From positions 1 to 6,785 of the forward strand of contig CANTGP010000168.1 in assembly GCA_947653315.1 (NCBI GenBank): a stretch of DNA of 6,785 nucleotides, read 5' to 3'. Within the stretch, counting starts at the first letter, position 1. Each line of letters starts with the position of its first letter. Positions 5,354 through 6,785 of this stretch are shown here, in pieces. The position numbers and the translations under genes are program-made. This stretch comes from an uncultured Lachnospiraceae bacterium. Lineage in GTDB: Bacteria; Bacillota; Clostridia; Lachnospirales; Lachnospiraceae. The notes under the pieces were generated by a model that saw only the letters and a program-made list of their open reading frames with translations, had not been told where the DNA came from and did no database searches.

Positions 5354-6712
5354 ATGTTGAAAGATTCAGCGGAAAAGACGAATGATTTATTTGAAAAAGC
5401 CCCGGTGCATAAAGCCTATTTTAAACTGGCTTTACCGGTGGTGCTCGGAATGGTGGTCAGCCTGGTTTATAATATGGTGGATACCTATTTCGTGGCGCGG
5501 ACGGAAAATACGGCTTTGATTGCGGGGGTATCCCTGTGCGCGCCGGTTTTTATCCTGTTGATTGCGCTGGGGGATATTTTCGGACTGGGCGGCAGTTCGG
5601 CGGTTTCCAGGTTATTTGGGGAAAAGAGGGAGGAAACCGGCAGGAATGTGAGCGGGTTCTGTTTTTACGGGGCGCTTTTCGGGGGTCTGCTTGTCAGTGC
5701 CGTTCTGCTGGTTTTTCAGGGTCCCATTTTGCGCCTGCTGGGCGTAACGGAGGAAACATACCGGTATGCGGAGCAGTATTACCGCTATATGGCAATCGGG
5801 GCGCCGACGGTCATGGTGTCCCTGGATTTAGGAAACATGATCCGGACGGAGGGGATGGCAATGGAGTCCATGATCGGTACGGTTTCCGGTTCGGTTGCCA
5901 ATATCATTCTGGATCCGGTTTTTATCTTTGGGCTGGGAATGGGGGCCGGAGGGGCAGCCATTGCCACCGTTTTGGGTAATCTGCTGACGGATGCCATCCT
6001 GATTTACTTTGTACGGAGAAAAAGTAAAAAGCTGACGGTTTCCATAAGGGAAGCGAAAGTGGGGAGGAAGGAAGTCTTTGATATTTTGCTCATCGGTATT
6101 CCGGCTTCCGTGACGAACCTGATGCAGAGTTTCAGCATTACGCTGACGAACCGTTACCTGATTGCCTATGGTGCGGATAAAGTCGCCGCCATGGGAATCG
6201 CCATGAAAGTGAATATGATTGTGACATTGGTGATGGTAGGATTTGCATTTGGCGCCCAGCCGCTTATCGGGTATAATTACGGGGCTAAGAACCGGGAACG
6301 CCTGAAACGGATTATACGGTTTGATTTGATGGTGGAGACGGTATTTTCCATTGTTATATTATCGGTATTGGCGTTTTTTGCCCCGCAGATTGTAGGGACG
6401 TTTTTGGAGGATGCGGATATCATAAGCGCCGGTGGGCTGATGATCCGCTGTCTGATTATTTCGGCGCCTTTTGCCGGGGTGGTGCTTGTGTTCGTTACCG
6501 TTTTCCAGGCAATGGGAAAGGCGGGTCCGGCGATGGTATTGTCTTTGGGAAGACAGGGGGTTTTTTTCGCCGTCTGTATTGTGGTGCTGGCATACGCGGC
6601 AGGATATTATGGAATTATCTGTGCGCAGGCAGTGGCGGATGTGGTTACGATGGCGGTGTCGGTCGGATTGTATGTGGGGGTGGCGCGGCGCTCTGTTTCG
6701 GAAGAACATTAG
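5354..6712 (+). CDS. MATE-family multidrug/metabolite efflux protein
   Basis: This is a 452-residue inner-membrane antiporter of the MATE family, expected to expel organic compounds using a Na+ or H+ gradient. About 12 membrane segments are visible. Family landmarks, counted from the ATG, are the TM1 Pro and NMVDTYF (40-46), GLGGSSAVSRLFGEKR (77-92), a RTEG...NIILDPVFI...GAAIAT block (164-205), and in the second half GAQPLIGYNYGAKN (300-313) and FQAMGKAGPA (384-393), the matching C-lobe element. The length is normal and the gene is complete. An in-frame GTG at 5333 would add seven residues (MRGNGVL), but the ATG fits the usual N-terminus better; both have weak ribosome binding sites, so the start is uncertain. 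It begins 65 bases after the permease on the same strand with no terminator or clear promoter between, so it is probably the third gene of the export operon. The substrate is unknown. Confidence 0.95.
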   Translation: MLKDSAEKTNDLFEKAPVHKAYFKLALPVVLGMVVSLVYNMVDTYFVARTENTALIAGVSLCAPVFILLIALGDIFGLGGSSAVSRLFGEKREETGRNVSGFCFYGALFGGLLVSAVLLVFQGPILRLLGVTEETYRYAEQYYRYMAIGAPTVMVSLDLGNMIRTEGMAMESMIGTVSGSVANIILDPVFIFGLGMGAGGAAIATVLGNLLTDAILIYFVRRKSKKLTVSIREAKVGRKEVFDILLIGIPASVTNLMQSFSITLTNRYLIAYGADKVAAMGIAMKVNMIVTLVMVGFAFGAQPLIGYNYGAKNRERLKRIIRFDLMVETVFSIVILSVLAFFAPQIVGTFLEDADIISAGGLMIRCLIISAPFAGVVLVFVTVFQAMGKAGPAMVLSLGRQGVFFAVCIVVLAYAAGYYGIICAQAVADVVTMAVSVGLYVGVARRSVSEEH

Positions 6713-6715
6713 TAT

Positions 6716-6752
6716 TTTTTGGTTTTGTGCGGGAGGACGCAAAAGCCAAAAA
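6716..6752. repeat. Long hairpin after the MATE gene, polarity unlike a terminator
   Basis: TTTTTGG plus TTTTGTG (6716-6729) pairs with CGCAAAA, a bulged G, then CC and AAAAA (6738-6752), giving about 14 pairs including one T-G wobble, around an 8-base loop. It begins 4 bases past the MATE stop codon. The U-rich arm comes first and the A-rich arm second on both strands, so neither transcript would end in a U-run after the stem. It may protect the 3' end of the mRNA or be a weak or degraded terminator. The remaining 33 bases to the window end are AT-rich, with no visible gene. Confidence 0.5.
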
Positions 6753-6785
6753 CAGATTGTATAAAAAATATAATTATGTTAAAAT

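Overview
The window looks like chromosomal DNA of an anaerobic Firmicute, most likely a clostridial or Lachnospiraceae-type bacterium. The case rests on several things seen together: a perfect CIRCE heat-shock operator, sigma-A promoters of Gram-positive type, purine-rich ribosome binding sites, AT-rich spacers between genes of roughly even base composition, and the style of the proteins (a clostridial MCP, a short Hsp20, an EcsA-like ABC ATPase and a MATE exporter). No database search was possible, so the taxon is an inference.

Layout. Positions 1-200 hold no gene but contain strong hairpins, one of which is a probable terminator for the leftward chemoreceptor gene. Positions 201-1907 (minus) encode a complete transmembrane methyl-accepting chemotaxis protein with its own sigma-A promoter. 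Positions 2096-2130 hold a leftward intrinsic terminator serving the small heat-shock gene at 2167-2619 (minus). That gene has a long leader and a promoter whose -35 box is embedded in a CIRCE element (2780-2806), so repression by HrcA is expected. From about 2844 rightward lies a probable export operon: a strong promoter (TTGACA-17-TAATAT), an array of three 15-bp dyad repeats at the predicted transcription start, an ABC ATPase (2959-3684), a large ABC-2 type permease two bases later (3687-5288), and a MATE-family efflux protein (5354-6712). The window ends 73 bases after the MATE gene in AT-rich sequence.

How the genes fit together. The ATPase and permease almost certainly form one exporter. 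The ATPase has an LSKGM signature and a Glu in place of the Q-loop Gln, which recalls EcsA, and the permease appears to be two fused, related halves. The MATE gene follows by 65 bases with no visible terminator or promoter, so it is probably co-transcribed and would add a second, ion-driven exporter. The Hsp20 and export promoters diverge from one 339-bp regulatory interval. The chemoreceptor is a separate single-gene unit with no chemotaxis partners nearby.

The most interesting feature is the operator-like array at 2879-2920 together with an inverted repeat that overlaps the -35 box of the same promoter. They suggest a dedicated, cooperatively binding regulator that is not encoded in the window. 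The protein families themselves are all known, and I did not find a wholly new system.
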